In this document: one piece after another, positions 1 to 12,622 of the stretch
Layout of the letters: each line of letters begins with the position of its first letter
Position numbering within the stretch: the first letter of the stretch is position 1
DNA from: Pelagicoccus sp. SDUM812005
Lineage (GTDB): Bacteria; Verrucomicrobiota; Verrucomicrobiia; Opitutales; Opitutaceae
Length of the DNA: 64,000 nt
Assembly: GCF_031127875.1 (NCBI RefSeq)
Contig: NZ_JARXIA010000002.1
Coordinates: forward strand, 1-64,000
Direction of reading: 5' to 3'
The notes under the pieces: generated by a model
Databases searched by the model: none
What the model saw: the letters and a program-made list of their open reading frames with translations, nothing else
What the model was told of the DNA's origin: nothing
Translations under genes and position numbers: made by a program

Positions 1-41
1 CCCCCCCTTAATCACCCCATAAAATCGTCGTAATAGATACC

Positions 42-1595
42 ATGATAAATTCTCAGTCGATTAGGACATCCCTAAAGTTCGCGTGCCCCACGCTAGCCGT
101 CACAGCAGTCGCGATCGTAATTGGGACGATGGGACTGAAAGCCAACAAATCTACAAATCTAGGACTCGAACGTGTGTACCAGGATAGAGTTCTTCCCCTT
201 CAAGAACTCAAATCAATCGCCGACGCCTACGCCGTGGGAGTTATCGACGCCGCTAACAAAGCAAACGCCGGAATTTTCACCGCGGAAAAAGCCCTAGAAG
301 AGATCGAGCTAGCTTCCAGAAGCGTTAAGAAGAACTGGGAGCTTTACTTTTCAACCCACCGCACCGAACAGGAAGAACAACTCAGAAAAGAAGCGAGCAA
401 GCTCTTCGTCCCAGCGGATGCGGCAAAGGCCGAACTCCGATCGTTTCTTGAAAATCAAAGCGGATATATCGCGGGAGAGCTGGAGAGATTTGATGGTCCG
501 CTCTACAAAACCATCGATCCAATCTCCAACAAAATAAACGAACTAGTAAATCTCCAACTCGAAGTCGCGAATCAGGAATATGTAACAGCAAAGAAGAGCT
601 ACGACTCCCAAAAGATTATCCAGACAAGTATTCTTCTCGGCGGATCTCTTATCGGCCTTATACTTACGTTCACGGTTAGCCGCTCTACGTTGAAACTCAT
701 CAACGGTATCCAAGACGTAGCTAGCCGACTAGGATCGGCAGCCGATGAAAGCAACGCTGCTGCCCAACAAATATCAACCACTAGTCAAATGTTGGCTGAA
801 CAAGCGTCCGAGCAAGCCGCCTCTCTCGAGGAAACCTCCGCCTCGATGCAGCACATCTCCACTATGACGGTTGAAAATTCGCAGCGCTCCGGTGACGCCT
901 CCGCCCTGGCAAACGAAGTAGGCGCGGTCGCTCGCATTAGCGCCCAGGACATGCAGGGTATGGTCGACGCCATGTGCGAAATCGAAAGCTCTAGCAGCGA
1001 CATTTCCGCCATCCTCAAAACGATCGACGAAATAGCCTTTCAAACCAATATCCTCGCTCTAAACGCAGCCGTTGAAGCTGCCCGTGCCGGAAAACATGGA
1101 GCCGGATTTTCTGTCGTCGCCGAAGAGGTGCGAAACCTCGCTGCCCGCAGCGCCCAAGCTGCAGGTGAAACCGCTGCAAAAATAGAATCCTCTCTACAAA
1201 ATACAGCAGCAGGAGTCGAACGTAGCCATAAGGTTGCCCAAAGCCTCGAAGCAATACTTTGCAAAATCGAAAGCCTCACTCAATTAGTGCAGGAGGTCGC
1301 CGACGCAACACGCTGCCAGTCCGAGGGCATTTCCAAAATAAACCAAAGCATAGGCGATATGGAACGAGCCACCCAAGCCAACGCCGCCAGCGCCGAGGAA
1401 GGGGCCACTTCGTCCGAAGAGCTCAGCGCTCAAGTGGCTTCAGTAAGAAGTTCCGTCCAGAATCTGCTCGAACTCGTAAACCTCCAGAACCATGCGGAGC
1501 CCCTTTCCAGCAAAAACTTGCCCCATCTTAATGAGCCTCGCCTAGAAACAGAAAGCCACCGAAACTACAAGCACCTAGTTTATAGCGAACGCTAG
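42..1595 (+). CDS. Methyl-accepting chemotaxis protein
   Basis: Chemoreceptor that would pass a periplasmic or membrane signal to CheA/CheW. Of 517 residues, helix 1 lies near 14-33, an extracytoplasmic helical region (4HB-type) follows to about 190, and helix 2 lies near 193-214. The cytoplasmic part carries the diagnostic receptor tip around residues 328-350 ([20 protein letters not shown]). The stretch after helix 2 is short and I see no clear HAMP domain before the signalling coiled coil, so this is a compact receptor. The C-terminus lacks a CheR-tethering NWETF pentapeptide. No che genes are nearby. The last codon region overlaps the convergent gene by 4 nt (CTAG). The family is certain; the ligand is unknown. 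Confidence 0.95.
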   Translation: MINSQSIRTSLKFACPTLAVTAVAIVIGTMGLKANKSTNLGLERVYQDRVLPLQELKSIADAYAVGVIDAANKANAGIFTAEKALEEIELASRSVKKNWELYFSTHRTEQEEQLRKEASKLFVPADAAKAELRSFLENQSGYIAGELERFDGPLYKTIDPISNKINELVNLQLEVANQEYVTAKKSYDSQKIIQTSILLGGSLIGLILTFTVSRSTLKLINGIQDVASRLGSAADESNAAAQQISTTSQMLAEQASEQAASLEETSASMQHISTMTVENSQRSGDASALANEVGAVARISAQDMQGMVDAMCEIESSSSDISAILKTIDEIAFQTNILALNAAVEAARAGKHGAGFSVVAEEVRNLAARSAQAAGETAAKIESSLQNTAAGVERSHKVAQSLEAILCKIESLTQLVQEVADATRCQSEGISKINQSIGDMERATQANAASAEEGATSSEELSAQVASVRSSVQNLLELVNLQNHAEPLSSKNLPHLNEPRLETESHRNYKHLVYSER

Positions 1596-3004
1596 AAATG
1601 GTGCACGTAGAATCCATGCTTGGTGCGGCTGCCTACCGTGTAGTGGGCCGCTGCGAACAAGAACGGCAGCCAAATCAGGACCTGCAAGGTCCACGGCATC
1701 GACCAAGCATCCGTGTCGCCAAAAATCCGATACGCCCCGAAATACGCGAAGACCGACAGGCTTGAAACTCGAAAAACGTAGTTGCCGCTGCCCACGCCCA
1801 CCACGGCCAGCAACAGGAAGCTCCACGGAAAGACCGTCGTGGCCAAAGCGATCGTCCACACCAAATAGAAGGACATAAAGCGCTCCAAGCTCTCGCAAGA
1901 GTGCACCATCCAAACCGTCGCCAAACTCAAGATCGCAAGATAGACCAAGGGGTTCACTTGCAGGCCGGATACGAAAGAAACCATGGCCGGAATCAAAGAA
2001 ATCCCGCGTTCCCCAAAGCCGAATTCCGGCGCCAAGACTCGCCCGAAGTCCACGTTCAGCGAGATGGAGGCCCACATCAAGGACAGCACCAAAGGCGCCG
2101 CCCCGAATACCAGCGCCACCAGACCCGCTCGGATACCGCTGCGCTTGAGCACATGCCACACCAGCCAAAGCAGCCCCGGAGCCATCAGCACGTTCAAAGC
2201 CGCCCCGATCCCCATTAATAAAGACGCCACGCACACCATCTGCCCCAAGGCGCTGCCGATCCCGCCAGAGGCCTTGATCACCGAAACGCCGCCCTTCTGG
2301 TCGATCCAAAAGTCCCAGATCAAATAGCCCGCCACGAAAGGCAGAAGGAACAAGCTAGAGTCGATACCCAAGCCCCCGACCGCATAGATCACCAAGGGAT
2401 TCCAAGCGTAAAGCGCCGCCCGGTCCGCCCCGAAACGCAAGGCGAACAGCAAGCAGAGCGCTAAGTCGAATACCACCAGCACCGTCTTGAACCAGTCCTG
2501 CGGATCCCCCAGCTCGTCGAACGCGCTGTAGACCCAAAGCAAGCCGGGCAGGTAGCGAGACGGGCGCTCCTTGTCCAACAGCGACTCCCATTCCTCGCCC
2601 CGAAACGGCAGCAAGCGCTCCGCATCGGGAGCCAGCTCGTAGGGATTGTGCTCCGCCGCCAGGATCTTGCTGTCCCAAAGTCGACGGTTCAAGGTCTCCC
2701 CCGGCTCCACCGGCAACATCGCGATCCGCGCCACCGCCGCCACCAGCAGCATCAGCCAAGTCAATCGCTTCGCGAAATGCCAGGAGAGCAAGTAGCCCAA
2801 GGCGATGAAGCCGAAGCTGATTTGGAATTTGGATACGTTTTCCGGTACGCTCAGATCCGAAAAGCCCACCAAGCGGAAGCTCCCCAGCAGGACCAAGGCG
2901 GCCGCCAGAAAGGGCAGCACGTAATCGCGCCGCTTCGTCCGATAGAACGAGCCTTGGCGCGACCCGCCTCCCGGTTGGTTTAAAATTGCCGAATTCCCAC
3001 GCAT
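1592..3004 (-). CDS. Multi-pass membrane protein, GT-C glycosyltransferase-like
   Basis: 470 residues with about ten hydrophobic segments. Residues about 107-128 read [21 protein letters not shown], which matches the 'R-Y-x-W-D-G ... NPY ... AP' signature after the first membrane helix of polyprenyl-phosphate-sugar-dependent mannosyltransferases (GT-C fold, GT87/DUF2029-like); it is followed by a [10 protein letters not shown] segment like their 'YPPL' element. The acidic pair that normally precedes the signature (sDD) is not visible; the protein has PGETLN there, so catalytic activity is uncertain. It would act in the inner membrane on lipid-linked sugars. The start at 3004 follows a 210-nt gap shared with divergent gdhA. 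The stop overlaps that of the chemoreceptor gene. Confidence 0.6.
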   Translation of the reverse strand: MRGNSAILNQPGGGSRQGSFYRTKRRDYVLPFLAAALVLLGSFRLVGFSDLSVPENVSKFQISFGFIALGYLLSWHFAKRLTWLMLLVAAVARIAMLPVEPGETLNRRLWDSKILAAEHNPYELAPDAERLLPFRGEEWESLLDKERPSRYLPGLLWVYSAFDELGDPQDWFKTVLVVFDLALCLLFALRFGADRAALYAWNPLVIYAVGGLGIDSSLFLLPFVAGYLIWDFWIDQKGGVSVIKASGGIGSALGQMVCVASLLMGIGAALNVLMAPGLLWLVWHVLKRSGIRAGLVALVFGAAPLVLSLMWASISLNVDFGRVLAPEFGFGERGISLIPAMVSFVSGLQVNPLVYLAILSLATVWMVHSCESLERFMSFYLVWTIALATTVFPWSFLLLAVVGVGSGNYVFRVSSLSVFAYFGAYRIFGDTDAWSMPWTLQVLIWLPFLFAAAHYTVGSRTKHGFYVHHF

Positions 3005-3216
3005 AAAGGGCTAAGAATCAATGGGCTGCCCACTTGGGGACGGCAGCCGACCTCCAACTTTTGGCATTTCCGCGACGCACTCAAGCAATATGCGGCGCGA
3101 TTCTTATAATTAGAAAGTAAAAGCCCCATTCCAGCTTACTCCTTTGTATCCGGTCACTTGCGAGCGTCGCGACTCTCGCTAAGCTTAATGGAACCACAGG
3201 CACGCCCCAACCTCCA

Positions 3217-4560
<1,344 letters not shown>

Positions 4561-4741
4561 GCTTGGACCCAATCCGAATCCGCTACCTTCGCGGCGACTG
4601 TATTCGTATTTTACATACTTTTGACAAACTCACGCAGATTTTCGAGACAGGGGGGGAGGCAAAAGGCAACAGATTCGCAGGCTAGGCTCCAGCGAGGCTA
4701 ATTTCCGTTGAAACCGAGGTCGCGGCGCAGCAGAAGGTGTT

Positions 4742-6964
4742 ATGAATTCTCGTCCGCATTCGCAGGAATTCGATTCCTGCGCCCAGGAACCGATCCACAC
4801 GCCCGGCTGCATCCAGCCCTACGGCTTTTTCATGGTCTGCGACAGCGAAAGCGGAAAGATTCTACAATGTTCGGAAAACACTGCCTCGCTCATTTCGATC
4901 CCTAGCGAAACCCTCCGAACGCTCGATCTCGCCGAACTGCTGGGACAAAAGAGCTACCAACAACTGCTCGAAGAGCTCGGCAAATCGAACGGACAAGCAA
5001 ACGCCCCCTTCCGAGCGGAGCCCGGATCGGAGCAGTACACCCTGCTCGCCCGCAAGGCAGGGAAGCTCCTGCTCCTCGAGTTCGAACCCCACTCGCCGCT
5101 CGAGCAAACCGACGCCTTCCTAAACGGATTCGAAGAATCCGTCACTGCCCTGCAGAACAAGTCGACCTACCTCGAAATCGTCGAAACCGCCGCCCACAGC
5201 ATCCGGACCTTCACCGGCTACGATCGGGTCATGGTCTACAAATTCGACGAGGAATGGAATGGGCAAGTCGTCGCCGAATCCAAGGCCGAGGAGCTTCCCC
5301 CTTTCTTGGGCCTCCACTACCCCGCCAGCGACATCCCTCCCCAAGCCCGGGCGCTCTACGAGAAGAACCTCGTGCGCATCCTAGTGGATGCCCAGGCTCC
5401 GGCAGTCCCCATCCACCCCGTGCTCACCCCTCTCGACGGAGCTCCCACCGACATGGGCATGGTCGGCATGCGAGCGGTCTCGCCCTACCACTTGGAATAC
5501 CTTTCCAACATGAAGGTACGCGCCACCCTCACCATCTCCATCATGCTCGAGGGAAAGCTCTGGGGACTGATCGCTTGCCACCACTCTACGCCTCGCTTCG
5601 TCGGCCACCGCCAGCGCTACGCTTGTCGGATGCTCGGGCTCGCCCTTTCCTCCCAGATCTCCGGAGCCATCAGTTTCGAGGAGGCCGCCTTCCGCGCCCA
5701 GCTGGACGAGAAGAGCGGACGCTTCTTCGAAAAGCTCACCGATTCCAACGACCTGGAAAATTCGCTCGCCGGCAATAGCGAAAACCTCATGGAGCTGATC
5801 CCCTGCGATGGCGCCGCCCTCCTGCGCGGATCGAAATTCATCCCTCTCGGGCTCACCCCGTCCCAGGAGCAAGTGATGGAACTCCTGGCCAACGATTCGA
5901 CCGCCACCGATTCCGGACTCTTCGCGACCCACCAGATTTCCGACTTCCTGCCGGACGGACGAAGCTTGGACAACGACATCGCCGGCGTCGTCATCGCCCC
6001 CTTCTCCATCGACCGCGAGCAATGTTTGCTCTGGTTCCGACGCGAACAGGCTCAGACGGTCGAATGGGGCGGAGACCCACGAAAAAACGTCACCCGCCGC
6101 ACAGAAGGCGCCCGACTCAGCCCCCGCAAGTCCTTCGAAAAATGGGTCGAGATCGTGCAGGGTACCTCCACTCCTTGGAAGCCCGTCGAACTCCGCGGGA
6201 TCGAGCGGGTACGCTCCCTCATCGGCAGGCTCTACGCCAAGCAAAGCCTCGAATTGGAACGGCTTAACCACCGCCTGATCAATGCGAACAGCGCCCTCGA
6301 CGCCTTCAGCTACTCCGTTTCCCACGACCTACAGGCTCCCCTGCGACGCATCAAAGGTTTCGCCAACCTCCTCTTCGACTCCCAGGTCGACCAAAGTAAC
6401 CGCAGCCTCATCCAGAGCATCGACCGGACAGCCGACTCGATGAGCAACCTGATCGAGCACCTGCTCGCCTTCGCCCGAGTCGGCGAAATCAAAGACTGGC
6501 GCCTGCAAAGCGTGAACCTCACGAAGCTAGCGAAGCAAACCTTCGAAAACGAAAAACTCGCCTACTCCTCCAACGCGGCGACCCTGAACATAGGCGAGCT
6601 ACCGGAAGTCAACGCCGACCGGACCCTGCTCCAGCAGCTCTTCGCCAACCTCTTCTCGAACGCCCTAAAATATTCGTCCGCAACTCCGCGCCCGCAGATC
6701 TCGCTCAGCGCCGCAGTCGGAACCGCATTCGCCACCTTCTGCATCAAGGACAACGGAGTCGGCTTCGACTCCAAAAATGCCAAGAAACTCTTCGACGTCT
6801 TCCAGCGCTTCCACTCCCAGACCGAATTCTCAGGATCCGGCATTGGTCTCGCCATCGCCAAGCGAATCGTCTTAGCTCACCAAGGAAAAATCTGGGCGGA
6901 ATCCGAATCGGGCCAAGGCGCGAGCTTCTACTTCACTCTACCGCTCGCCCAAACAACGAACTAA
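4742..6964 (+). CDS. bphP: Bacteriophytochrome histidine kinase
   Basis: Red/far-red photoreceptor kinase that binds biliverdin. Domains in order over 740 residues: PAS-like (about 10-120), GAF (about 135-300), PHY (about 310-500), HisKA and HATPase. Cys13 in SCAQEPIHTPG sits where bacteriophytochromes attach the bilin; the GAF has the PASDIP motif with Asp197; the PHY tongue has PRKSFEKW. The kinase H-box is SVSHDLQAPLR with His528; N (LFSNALKYS), G1 (DNGVGFD), F and G2 (GSGIGLAIAKR) boxes are all present. No receiver domain is attached, so phosphate must go to a separate protein; the gene two places downstream has one. AGAAGG lies about 7 nt before the ATG. It heads a three-gene unit with heme oxygenase. 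Confidence 0.96.
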   Translation: MNSRPHSQEFDSCAQEPIHTPGCIQPYGFFMVCDSESGKILQCSENTASLISIPSETLRTLDLAELLGQKSYQQLLEELGKSNGQANAPFRAEPGSEQYTLLARKAGKLLLLEFEPHSPLEQTDAFLNGFEESVTALQNKSTYLEIVETAAHSIRTFTGYDRVMVYKFDEEWNGQVVAESKAEELPPFLGLHYPASDIPPQARALYEKNLVRILVDAQAPAVPIHPVLTPLDGAPTDMGMVGMRAVSPYHLEYLSNMKVRATLTISIMLEGKLWGLIACHHSTPRFVGHRQRYACRMLGLALSSQISGAISFEEAAFRAQLDEKSGRFFEKLTDSNDLENSLAGNSENLMELIPCDGAALLRGSKFIPLGLTPSQEQVMELLANDSTATDSGLFATHQISDFLPDGRSLDNDIAGVVIAPFSIDREQCLLWFRREQAQTVEWGGDPRKNVTRRTEGARLSPRKSFEKWVEIVQGTSTPWKPVELRGIERVRSLIGRLYAKQSLELERLNHRLINANSALDAFSYSVSHDLQAPLRRIKGFANLLFDSQVDQSNRSLIQSIDRTADSMSNLIEHLLAFARVGEIKDWRLQSVNLTKLAKQTFENEKLAYSSNAATLNIGELPEVNADRTLLQQLFANLFSNALKYSSATPRPQISLSAAVGTAFATFCIKDNGVGFDSKNAKKLFDVFQRFHSQTEFSGSGIGLAIAKRIVLAHQGKIWAESESGQGASFYFTLPLAQTTN

Positions 6965-7019
6965 GACGCCAACTCAGCCTTCCTTACCAGCTCACGGAAC
7001 TAGAGCACCGCCATCACAC

Positions 7020-7628
7020 GTGGATACGACCGACACTTCCCTCTCCAGCCTCGTTCAGGAACTGCGAACCCAAACCCAAAGCCTACACCGGGAACTCGAA
7101 GCCACCACCGGAGCAAGCAAGCTCCCACAAGGAACCTTCACCCTGCCCGAATACTTCAAGCTCCTCTACGGCAACCTAGCCCTGCACCGATCCATCGAGG
7201 ACCAACTCGAACAACGACTCTCCGCTGAAGAAAGAACCGCGTTCGGACTCCCTTGGTCCCACTTCAGCGCCAGCCTCCAAGGCGACCTAGAAATCCTCGC
7301 CGGACGCCCGATGCCCGCTCCCGAATCCCACCCCATCCCTTCCCGCCTCGCCCTGATCGGCGCCCTCTACGTCGCCCTCGGCTCCACCCTCGGAGGAAAA
7401 CGTATCCTAAAATGGATTCGCGAAATCCCCGAAATCCACGAGAGCCAAGCCACCCAATACTATCAAGCCTGCGAACAAGTTCCCCCTCGCGCTTGGCCCC
7501 AGTTCTGCAGCGCCTGCGACCATCTAGATCTCTCTTCTGCCGAACGAGAAGTAGTCATCCAAGGCGCCCTGCTCGCCTTCGCATTCATAAAAAGCCAAAT
7601 AGCCCAAGCGCCCGCTTTCCCAACTTAA
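7020..7628 (+). CDS. bphO: Biliverdin-producing heme oxygenase
   Basis: Opens heme to biliverdin IX, iron and CO; biliverdin is the chromophore of the phytochrome encoded just upstream. 202 residues is the normal size of bacterial heme oxygenases. The proximal heme ligand is the His in QSLHRELEA (about residue 23), and the distal-helix signature GALYVALGSTLGGKRI lies near residues 118-133. The reading starts with GTG at 7020; no strong ribosome site precedes it, and no ATG downstream would keep the first helix. It lies 55 nt after bphP and 5 nt before the REC-kinase gene, which supports one transcript. Confidence 0.93.
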   Translation: MDTTDTSLSSLVQELRTQTQSLHRELEATTGASKLPQGTFTLPEYFKLLYGNLALHRSIEDQLEQRLSAEERTAFGLPWSHFSASLQGDLEILAGRPMPAPESHPIPSRLALIGALYVALGSTLGGKRILKWIREIPEIHESQATQYYQACEQVPPRAWPQFCSACDHLDLSSAEREVVIQGALLAFAFIKSQIAQAPAFPT

Positions 7629-7633
7629 GTAGC

Positions 7634-8722
7634 ATGCCAACTCCATCCCATCAGAGCCTTCGTCCTAAGCTAAGGGTATTGGTCATCGACGACACTCAAG
7701 AAGAATACGTCTGGATCGGACAAGCCCTCGACCGGCTTCCCTCTGTCGACATCACGCACCAGTGGGTTCCCAATCCCTTCGAAGCCAACGAGCTGCACGA
7801 ACAAAACCCATTCGATGCCATTCTCATCGACTACCACCTTGACGGCCTAACCGGCACCGAGGCGATCGAACTCTTCAACTACGGCCTGCGCTCCCTTCCC
7901 ATCATCATGATGACCAGCTCCGGAGGCTTCGAAGCCAGCCTGCACGGATTGGAAAAAGGCGTCTCCCTCTTCCTCGACAAAAACGAATTCAAGCCCAGCC
8001 TGATCGAACGCGTATTGCTCTACTCGATACGCCAAAAAGAACTCGAAAACCGGCTCAGCAACTTTTCCGCTTACGTCGCCCACGACATCTCCGCGCCCTT
8101 GCGCAGCATGAGCACCTTTGTGGACATGCTCCTCGCCAATTTCGGAGACACCATCAGCGAAAGCGAACGGAGCATCGCAGAAGGAATTCTCGAGCAGACG
8201 ACCCAGTCTCAAAATCTCGTGACTGACTTGCTCGAATACTCCGTCTGCAATAACAAACGGATGCAAAAGGAAGAACACTCCTTCGATCAATTAATCCAGC
8301 AAGCGCTCTCGTCCCTGAATGCCGCCATCGAAGAGAACGACGCCTCCGTTTCCGTTAAAGCCCAACATGAATCAATCGTTTGCGACTCCAATCTCATCGT
8401 CCACGTATTGATTAATCTAATACAAAATGCCCTAAAGTATAGATCGGAGAGCCCCCCTCAAATCAATATCAACTATTCCCTGTACGACGAATGGCAGCTT
8501 GTAAGCGTCGCTGATAACGGCATCGGCATGGAGCCTTCGAACACCAAAAAAATCTTCGAACCGCTATTTCGCATCCACAATGCAAAATGCCAAACGAGCG
8601 GCACCGGCATCGGACTCGCGATTGTCAAGGACGTCATCGAGCGACACGGCGGCATCATCTGGGTAGACTCCCAACCGGGAGAAGGGAGCACCTTCCACTT
8701 CAGGCTTCCCAAGTCCGCCTAA
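7634..8722 (+). CDS. Receiver-histidine kinase (REC-HisKA-HATPase)
   Basis: 362 residues from ATG 7634. An N-terminal receiver (about 15-135) begins LRVLVIDD and has the phosphoacceptor Asp66 in ILIDYHLDG, the switch Thr in MMTSS and a Lys in FLDKNEF. It is followed directly by a kinase core: H-box YVAHDISAPLRSM with His150, N-box NLIQNALKYRS, G1 DNGIGM, F-box FEPLFRI and G2 GTGIGLAIVKDV. This 'reverse hybrid' order makes it a candidate partner that takes phosphate from the phytochrome and controls its own kinase. The open frame extends upstream to 7253 but only inside bphO, so ATG 7634, five bases after the bphO stop, is preferred. The output of the relay is not in the window. Confidence 0.9.
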   Translation: MPTPSHQSLRPKLRVLVIDDTQEEYVWIGQALDRLPSVDITHQWVPNPFEANELHEQNPFDAILIDYHLDGLTGTEAIELFNYGLRSLPIIMMTSSGGFEASLHGLEKGVSLFLDKNEFKPSLIERVLLYSIRQKELENRLSNFSAYVAHDISAPLRSMSTFVDMLLANFGDTISESERSIAEGILEQTTQSQNLVTDLLEYSVCNNKRMQKEEHSFDQLIQQALSSLNAAIEENDASVSVKAQHESIVCDSNLIVHVLINLIQNALKYRSESPPQININYSLYDEWQLVSVADNGIGMEPSNTKKIFEPLFRIHNAKCQTSGTGIGLAIVKDVIERHGGIIWVDSQPGEGSTFHFRLPKSA

Positions 8723-8988
8723 CGGCAAAAGCAGCGCAGACCTACCCCGCCCACTACTGCAGCTGCCCATGAAACGCAGCCCAGAACGGGCACCTTAAGC
8801 TACCCACGTTCCCCCCAGAAGGGAACCGAAGCTCAACGGTTTTAAAACTTCTTGCAAGCTCCCTCGCTGGAGCTCTCGCGCCCCTTTGCATTCACCGAAT
8901 GCTTAGACTTAAAGTGAGAGCGCAAATTCCCTTCCCTAAACGAACCGCTTTCTTAGTCTGAAATGCTACCCCGAAACCACTTCAAACC
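8723..8988. other. Intergenic region with a small hairpin
   Basis: 266 bases between the light-signalling cluster and the FG-GAP gene. An inverted repeat AGCTCC-CTCGCT-GGAGCT lies at 8857-8874 but lacks a T-tract, so it is not a typical terminator. I see no small gene and no clear promoter. Confidence 0.3.
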
Positions 8989-11900
8989 ATGATACGCGTA
9001 CCCCTACTAATCGCAGGACTGATCCTACCCGCTTCCCTCGTCGCCAACTACGAAAGCGCCCCGCTCGCCACCCGGAACGCCCCCGCCGGAAAAACCTTGT
9101 TCAGCAAGCTCTCTTCCGAAGAAACCGGACTCACCGGCAAGAACACCTACGCCGACCCCGAAATGTGGGGCCAAAAATACAGCGAGTTCCAAGGCGGAGC
9201 CGTCGGGACCGGACTCGCCGCCGGCGATATCGATGGAGATGGATGGGTCGACCTCTACGCCGTCACCAAAACCGGCCCCAACAAACTCTTCAAGCAAGTC
9301 GCCCCCTTGCAATTCGTCGACATCGCCGCCCAAGCAGGCGTTGCCGGCGGCGAGGCCTGGGGCACCGGCTGCAGCTTCGCTGACGTCGACAACGACGGAG
9401 ACCTCGACCTCTACGTCTGCCAATTCGATGCCCCCAACCTGCTCTTCCTCAACGACGGAAAAGGCAACTTCACCGAGGCCGCCGCAGCAGCCGGCATCGC
9501 CGTCCAGTCCGGCAGCGTCGTAGGCGCCTTCGAAGACTACGACCGCGACGGCGACCTAGACCTCTTCCTCCTCACCAACGTGCTCGACGCCACCGCCCAC
9601 CCCGAAGGCGAACCCGATTACCTCTTCCAAAACCAAGGCGACGGCACCTTCAAGGACGTCACGGCCACCGCCGGCATCGCCAACGATCGCGGCAAAGGCC
9701 ACGCCGCCACCTGGTGGGACGCGGACGGAGACCTCTGGCCCGACCTCTACATCTCCAACGACTTCGAAGCGCCAGACCACCTGTATAAGAATAATGGAGA
9801 CGGCACCTTCACCGACATCACCGACCTCGCCCTCCCCCACACCGCCTGGTACTCCATGGGCTCCGACTTCGGCGACATCAACAACGACGGTCGCCTCGAC
9901 CTGCTCACCGCAGACATGGCCAACACCACCCACTTCAAGTCAAAGGTCACCATGGGCGACATGGGAGGCTGGGTCGATTTCTTCGACGCCCAAGTCACGC
10001 CCCAGTACATGAAAAACGCCGTTTTCCTCAACTCCGGAACCCACCGCTTCATGGAAGTCGCCAAGATGACCGGCCTCTCCAGCACCGACTGGACTTGGTC
10101 CACCCGCTTCGAGGACTTCGACAACGACGGCTGGATCGACCTGCACGTCACCAACGGCATGGTGCGCTCCTTCACCGATTCCGACATGGTCAACAAGATC
10201 AAGGCCCTCCAGTCCAAACGCCAAATCATCGCCCTCGTCAAAAACAGCCCCGTTCTCCGCGAGCAAAACCTCGCCTTCCGTAACGACGGAGCGGATGCGC
10301 TCCACTTTTCGAAAGTCACCAGCGACTGGGGCCTGGACCACGAAGGCGTCTCCTTCGGCTCCGTGGCAGCCGACTTCGACAACGATGGCGACCTCGACCT
10401 CGTCTACTCGAACTACGAGGAAGAGCTCTCCTTCTACCGCAACGACAGCCAAGGTAACGCCCTCATCGTCGAGCTCGACGGCACTCGCAGCAATCGCCAC
10501 GGCATCGGAGCCCAAGTCGTCGCCCAAACCAGTCAAGGTACCCAAATCCGCAAGCTCACCATCGCCCGAGGCGTGCTCTCCTCCTCCCAGCCGATCGCCC
10601 ACTTCGGACTCGGGTCCGACCAAAGCGTATCCAGCCTATCCGTACGCTGGCCCAGCGGCGTCGTACAAACCATCGAGAACATTCCCGCCAACCAGAAGCT
10701 TCGTATCCAAGAACCCAAGTCAGATCCTGGCCCGCTCCCCGTCGCCCCTGTCAAGCGACCCGTATCCGGACTCTTCGCCGAAAGCTCGAAGTCCCTCGGC
10801 CTCGACTTCACCCGCAAGGAAGAAACCTTCAACGACATGATTCGCCAACCCCTGCTCCCCCACCGCATGAATACGCTCGGCGGAGGCATTGCCGTTGGGG
10901 ACGCCGACGGCGATGGCGATTCCGACATCTATTTCTCCGGAGCAGCCGGCCAGACCGGAGCCCTCTACCTCAACGACGGAAACGGTCGCTACCAAGCCGA
11001 CGCCCGCCCTCAGCCCTGGAACCAGCAAGCCCAAACCGAAGAGATGGCTCCGCTATGGATCGACATCAACCGTGACGGAGCCCTCGACCTCTACGTCAGC
11101 TCCGGCAGCGTCGAGACGGAAGCCGGCGATCCCTCCTTGAAAGACCGCCTGTATCTAAACGATGGGCACGGCCAGTTTTCCGCAGCAGACGCTCGCGCCT
11201 TCTCCCCCGTCCCCGCCAGCAACTCCGTAGTCGCTGCCGGAGACTTCGACCGCGACGGCGACCTCGATCTCTTCGTGGGCGGCCGCGTCGTACCCGGAGA
11301 GTACCCGCGAGCGCCGCGCAGCGCCCTGCTTCGCAACGACGACGGCATCCTGGTCGACGTCACCGACGAAGTCGCCCCCGGTCTCGCCGACTCCGGCATG
11401 GTGACCGCCGCGCTCTGGACCAACGCACTCGGGCAAGCATCGACAGACCTGCTCGTGCTCGCCGAGCTCGAAGCGCCCAAGTACTACGACAACCTTGGCG
11501 GAAAATTCGCCGAGACCCCTCACGACAACGGGCTCAAGAACCTCAAAGGCTGGTGGAACTCCCTCGCCGCAGCCGACGTCGACAACGACGGAGACATCGA
11601 CTACATCGCCGGCAACCTAGGCCTCAACACCAAGTACAAAGCCAATTCCGCCCACCCCTTCAAAATCTACTTCAACGACTTCGAAGGCACCGGAAAGTGC
11701 AACATCGTGGAAGCCAAGTACGAGGGCAACAACCTCCTCCCCGTTCGCGGGCGCAGCTGCAGCTCTCGAGCCATGCCCTCCATCGCCGAAAAATTCCCAA
11801 CCTTCCACGACTTCGGCGCCGCCAGTCTCGAATCCGTCTACGCCCCCGAAAAACTGCAAACCGCCCTCGTCAAGGAAGCGACGGAGCTCGCCAGCGGCAT

Positions 11901-12561
11901 CTTCATCAACAACGGGACCAATAAAAAGTTCACCTTCAAACCGCTTCCGCGCCTCGCCCAAATCGCCCCCATCTACGGCATCGCCGCTGCCGACTTCAAC
12001 GGCGACGGAAACATCGACCTCGCCCTCGCCCAAAACTTCAACGGCCCCCAAGTCGAAACCGGGCGCTACGACGGCGGCATCGGCCTCCTCCTCATCGGTG
12101 ACGGAACCGGTTCCTTCCACGGAGCCGAGGCCAACGAAAGCGGCATCTTCATCGAAGACGAAGCCCGCGGCATGGCGATCGTCGATCTCAATGCCGACGG
12201 CTGGCCGGACCTGCTCGCCAGCCGCCCCAACAACCGAGCGCACGCCTACCTCAATTCCGGAATTCCCGGCTCCGGATCCGTCGCCGTCCGCCTCCACTCC
12301 CAAACCCGAGGAAATCCCCAAGCCCTCGGCGCCCGAGTCCTCGTCACCTATTCCGACCAATCCCATCGGGCCTACGAACTCTCCTCCAACTCCGGCTACC
12401 TCAGCCAAAACGAAGCCTGCCTCTTCCTGGGCTACAACGACGAGCGAAGCCCCCAGCGCCTCGAAATCACCTGGCCCGACGGGACTCGCAGCGCCCACCA
12501 GATCGACACCGATCAACCTCGCCTCACCCTCGCGCAGCCCACCCACCTAGTCGCCCAGTAG
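8989..12561 (+). CDS. Secreted FG-GAP/VCBS beta-propeller protein with two ASPIC/UnbV domains
   Basis: 1190 residues with an N-terminal signal peptide (about 1-19, ending SLVAN). At least 13 DxDxDG-type calcium motifs are visible (for example [12 protein letters not shown] near 79, [12 protein letters not shown] near 129, [12 protein letters not shown] near 750), which mark FG-GAP/VCBS propeller blades. The protein is two similar halves: each has propeller repeats followed by an ASPIC/UnbV domain (about 490-575 and 1100-1180; signature GIGAQV... VRWPSG and ALGARV... ITWPDG). It is probably exported and used in binding glycans or other cell-surface ligands; no enzymatic motif is seen. Such proteins are abundant in Verrucomicrobiota, Planctomycetes and Bacteroidetes. 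Start ATG 8989 gives a clean signal peptide. Confidence 0.9.
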   Translation: MIRVPLLIAGLILPASLVANYESAPLATRNAPAGKTLFSKLSSEETGLTGKNTYADPEMWGQKYSEFQGGAVGTGLAAGDIDGDGWVDLYAVTKTGPNKLFKQVAPLQFVDIAAQAGVAGGEAWGTGCSFADVDNDGDLDLYVCQFDAPNLLFLNDGKGNFTEAAAAAGIAVQSGSVVGAFEDYDRDGDLDLFLLTNVLDATAHPEGEPDYLFQNQGDGTFKDVTATAGIANDRGKGHAATWWDADGDLWPDLYISNDFEAPDHLYKNNGDGTFTDITDLALPHTAWYSMGSDFGDINNDGRLDLLTADMANTTHFKSKVTMGDMGGWVDFFDAQVTPQYMKNAVFLNSGTHRFMEVAKMTGLSSTDWTWSTRFEDFDNDGWIDLHVTNGMVRSFTDSDMVNKIKALQSKRQIIALVKNSPVLREQNLAFRNDGADALHFSKVTSDWGLDHEGVSFGSVAADFDNDGDLDLVYSNYEEELSFYRNDSQGNALIVELDGTRSNRHGIGAQVVAQTSQGTQIRKLTIARGVLSSSQPIAHFGLGSDQSVSSLSVRWPSGVVQTIENIPANQKLRIQEPKSDPGPLPVAPVKRPVSGLFAESSKSLGLDFTRKEETFNDMIRQPLLPHRMNTLGGGIAVGDADGDGDSDIYFSGAAGQTGALYLNDGNGRYQADARPQPWNQQAQTEEMAPLWIDINRDGALDLYVSSGSVETEAGDPSLKDRLYLNDGHGQFSAADARAFSPVPASNSVVAAGDFDRDGDLDLFVGGRVVPGEYPRAPRSALLRNDDGILVDVTDEVAPGLADSGMVTAALWTNALGQASTDLLVLAELEAPKYYDNLGGKFAETPHDNGLKNLKGWWNSLAAADVDNDGDIDYIAGNLGLNTKYKANSAHPFKIYFNDFEGTGKCNIVEAKYEGNNLLPVRGRSCSSRAMPSIAEKFPTFHDFGAASLESVYAPEKLQTALVKEATELASGIFINNGTNKKFTFKPLPRLAQIAPIYGIAAADFNGDGNIDLALAQNFNGPQVETGRYDGGIGLLLIGDGTGSFHGAEANESGIFIEDEARGMAIVDLNADGWPDLLASRPNNRAHAYLNSGIPGSGSVAVRLHSQTRGNPQALGARVLVTYSDQSHRAYELSSNSGYLSQNEACLFLGYNDERSPQRLEITWPDGTRSAHQIDTDQPRLTLAQPTHLVAQ

Positions 12562-12589
12562 CCGCTCCTTCCCAGCAACTTCCCCCTTG

Positions 12590-12612
12590 CTGGCCTGTCC
12601 CCGACAGGCCAG
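12590..12612. repeat. Perfect 10-bp inverted repeat before the DUF255 gene
   Basis: CTGGCCTGTC (12590-12599), loop CCC, GACAGGCCAG (12603-12612). The stem is perfect and ends 10 nt before ATG 12623, so the RNA hairpin would lie on or beside the ribosome-binding region. There is no T-tract, so it is not a standard terminator. It may be a dispersed palindrome or a translation-control element. Confidence 0.6.
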
Positions 12613-12622
12613 TCTCATTTCC

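Noticed and set aside
7253-7633. N-terminal extension of the REC-kinase
   Set aside because: It lies inside bphO in another frame and is Arg/Pro-rich; the real protein begins at ATG 7634.
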